Positions 63,966-64,000 of a DNA stretch of 64,000 bases are shown piece by piece. A program made the position numbers and the translations under genes. The stretch's first letter is position 1; every line of letters starts with the position of its first letter. Under the pieces are notes generated by a model. The model worked only from the letters and a program-made list of their open reading frames with translations, did no database searches and was not told the DNA's origin. The stretch comes from an uncultured Clostridiaceae bacterium. GTDB taxonomy: Bacteria > Bacillota > Clostridia > TANB77 > CAG-508. The stretch covers positions 1-64,000 of the forward strand of contig CANRSN010000003.1 in the NCBI GenBank assembly GCA_947642455.1. Reading direction: 5' to 3'.

Positions 63966-64000
63966 GAAAGTTCTAGAAAAATTCAGTTTCTAGGACTTTT
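63966..64000 (+). terminator. Hairpin terminator at window end
   Basis: A stem of about 13 bp pairs AAAGTTCTAGAAA (63967-63979) with TTTCTAGGACTTT (63987-63999) and runs into T residues at the window edge. Confidence 0.6.

Overview
The window is very A+T-rich with densely packed, almost entirely plus-strand genes. It carries a complete spoIIIAA-AH cluster and spoIIP, so it comes from a low-GC, endospore-forming Firmicute of the Clostridia type. The sequence alone does not give a species; an uncultured gut clostridium is my inference. TGA is used as a normal stop (for example at 25396 and 44259).

Layout: (1) 1-2200 holds the tail of a GT51 peptidoglycan glycosyltransferase, a YccF-like membrane protein, a decayed intergenic stretch and yebC. 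(2) 2380-7932 is the spoIIIA operon, followed by a palindromic mobile element. (3) 8229-14339 holds phosphofructokinase, argS, a divergent DnaB-like ATPase, a VanZ/Alg14 fusion and an Alg13-like partner. (4) 14585-33011 is a surface-glycan locus. It contains an acyl module (FkbH, ACP, MaoC, MBOAT, SGNH), an aldo/keto reductase, a split transketolase, glycosyltransferases, a CDP-glycerol transferase, Wzy, Wzx, UDP-glucose dehydrogenase, a PglC/WbaP-like initiating transferase and an LCP ligase. (5) 33082-36876 holds spoIIP, an unknown gene, a PHP phosphoesterase and pgsA. (6) 36974-57850 is a second glycan locus: more GT2 enzymes, a Wzm/Wzt ABC exporter, a methyltransferase between two tandem-domain GT2 paralogs, a large GT-C-like membrane protein, heptose genes (hldE, GT9), a second flippase and rmlD. 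(7) 57963-61318 holds an HD phosphohydrolase, a divergent SecD/SecF pair and a rhodanese. (8) 61380-64000 is tRNA-Leu(CAA) followed by an integration scar: an integrase tail, a frameshifted HipA-like kinase, a truncated partner and a tnpV remnant.

The most striking signal concerns the codon CGG. By manual scan I find only four in-frame CGG codons in all coding sequence. Three of them (4273, 13228, 56137) sit exactly where an otherwise intact, conserved gene loses its frame. In all three, skipping the C restores the conserved protein by reading GGA or GGT (glycine). The fourth (5859) is nine nucleotides before an alternative stop in the shifted frame of spoIIIAE. This suggests that CGG is an unread or 'hungry' codon that triggers +1 frameshifting or four-base decoding in this organism. 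A systematic assembly artefact is the main competing explanation.

A second notable item is a palindromic MITE-like family. It has 64-bp short forms flanked by exact 8-bp direct repeats and ~180-bp long forms containing an inner inverted-repeat cassette found in opposite orientations.
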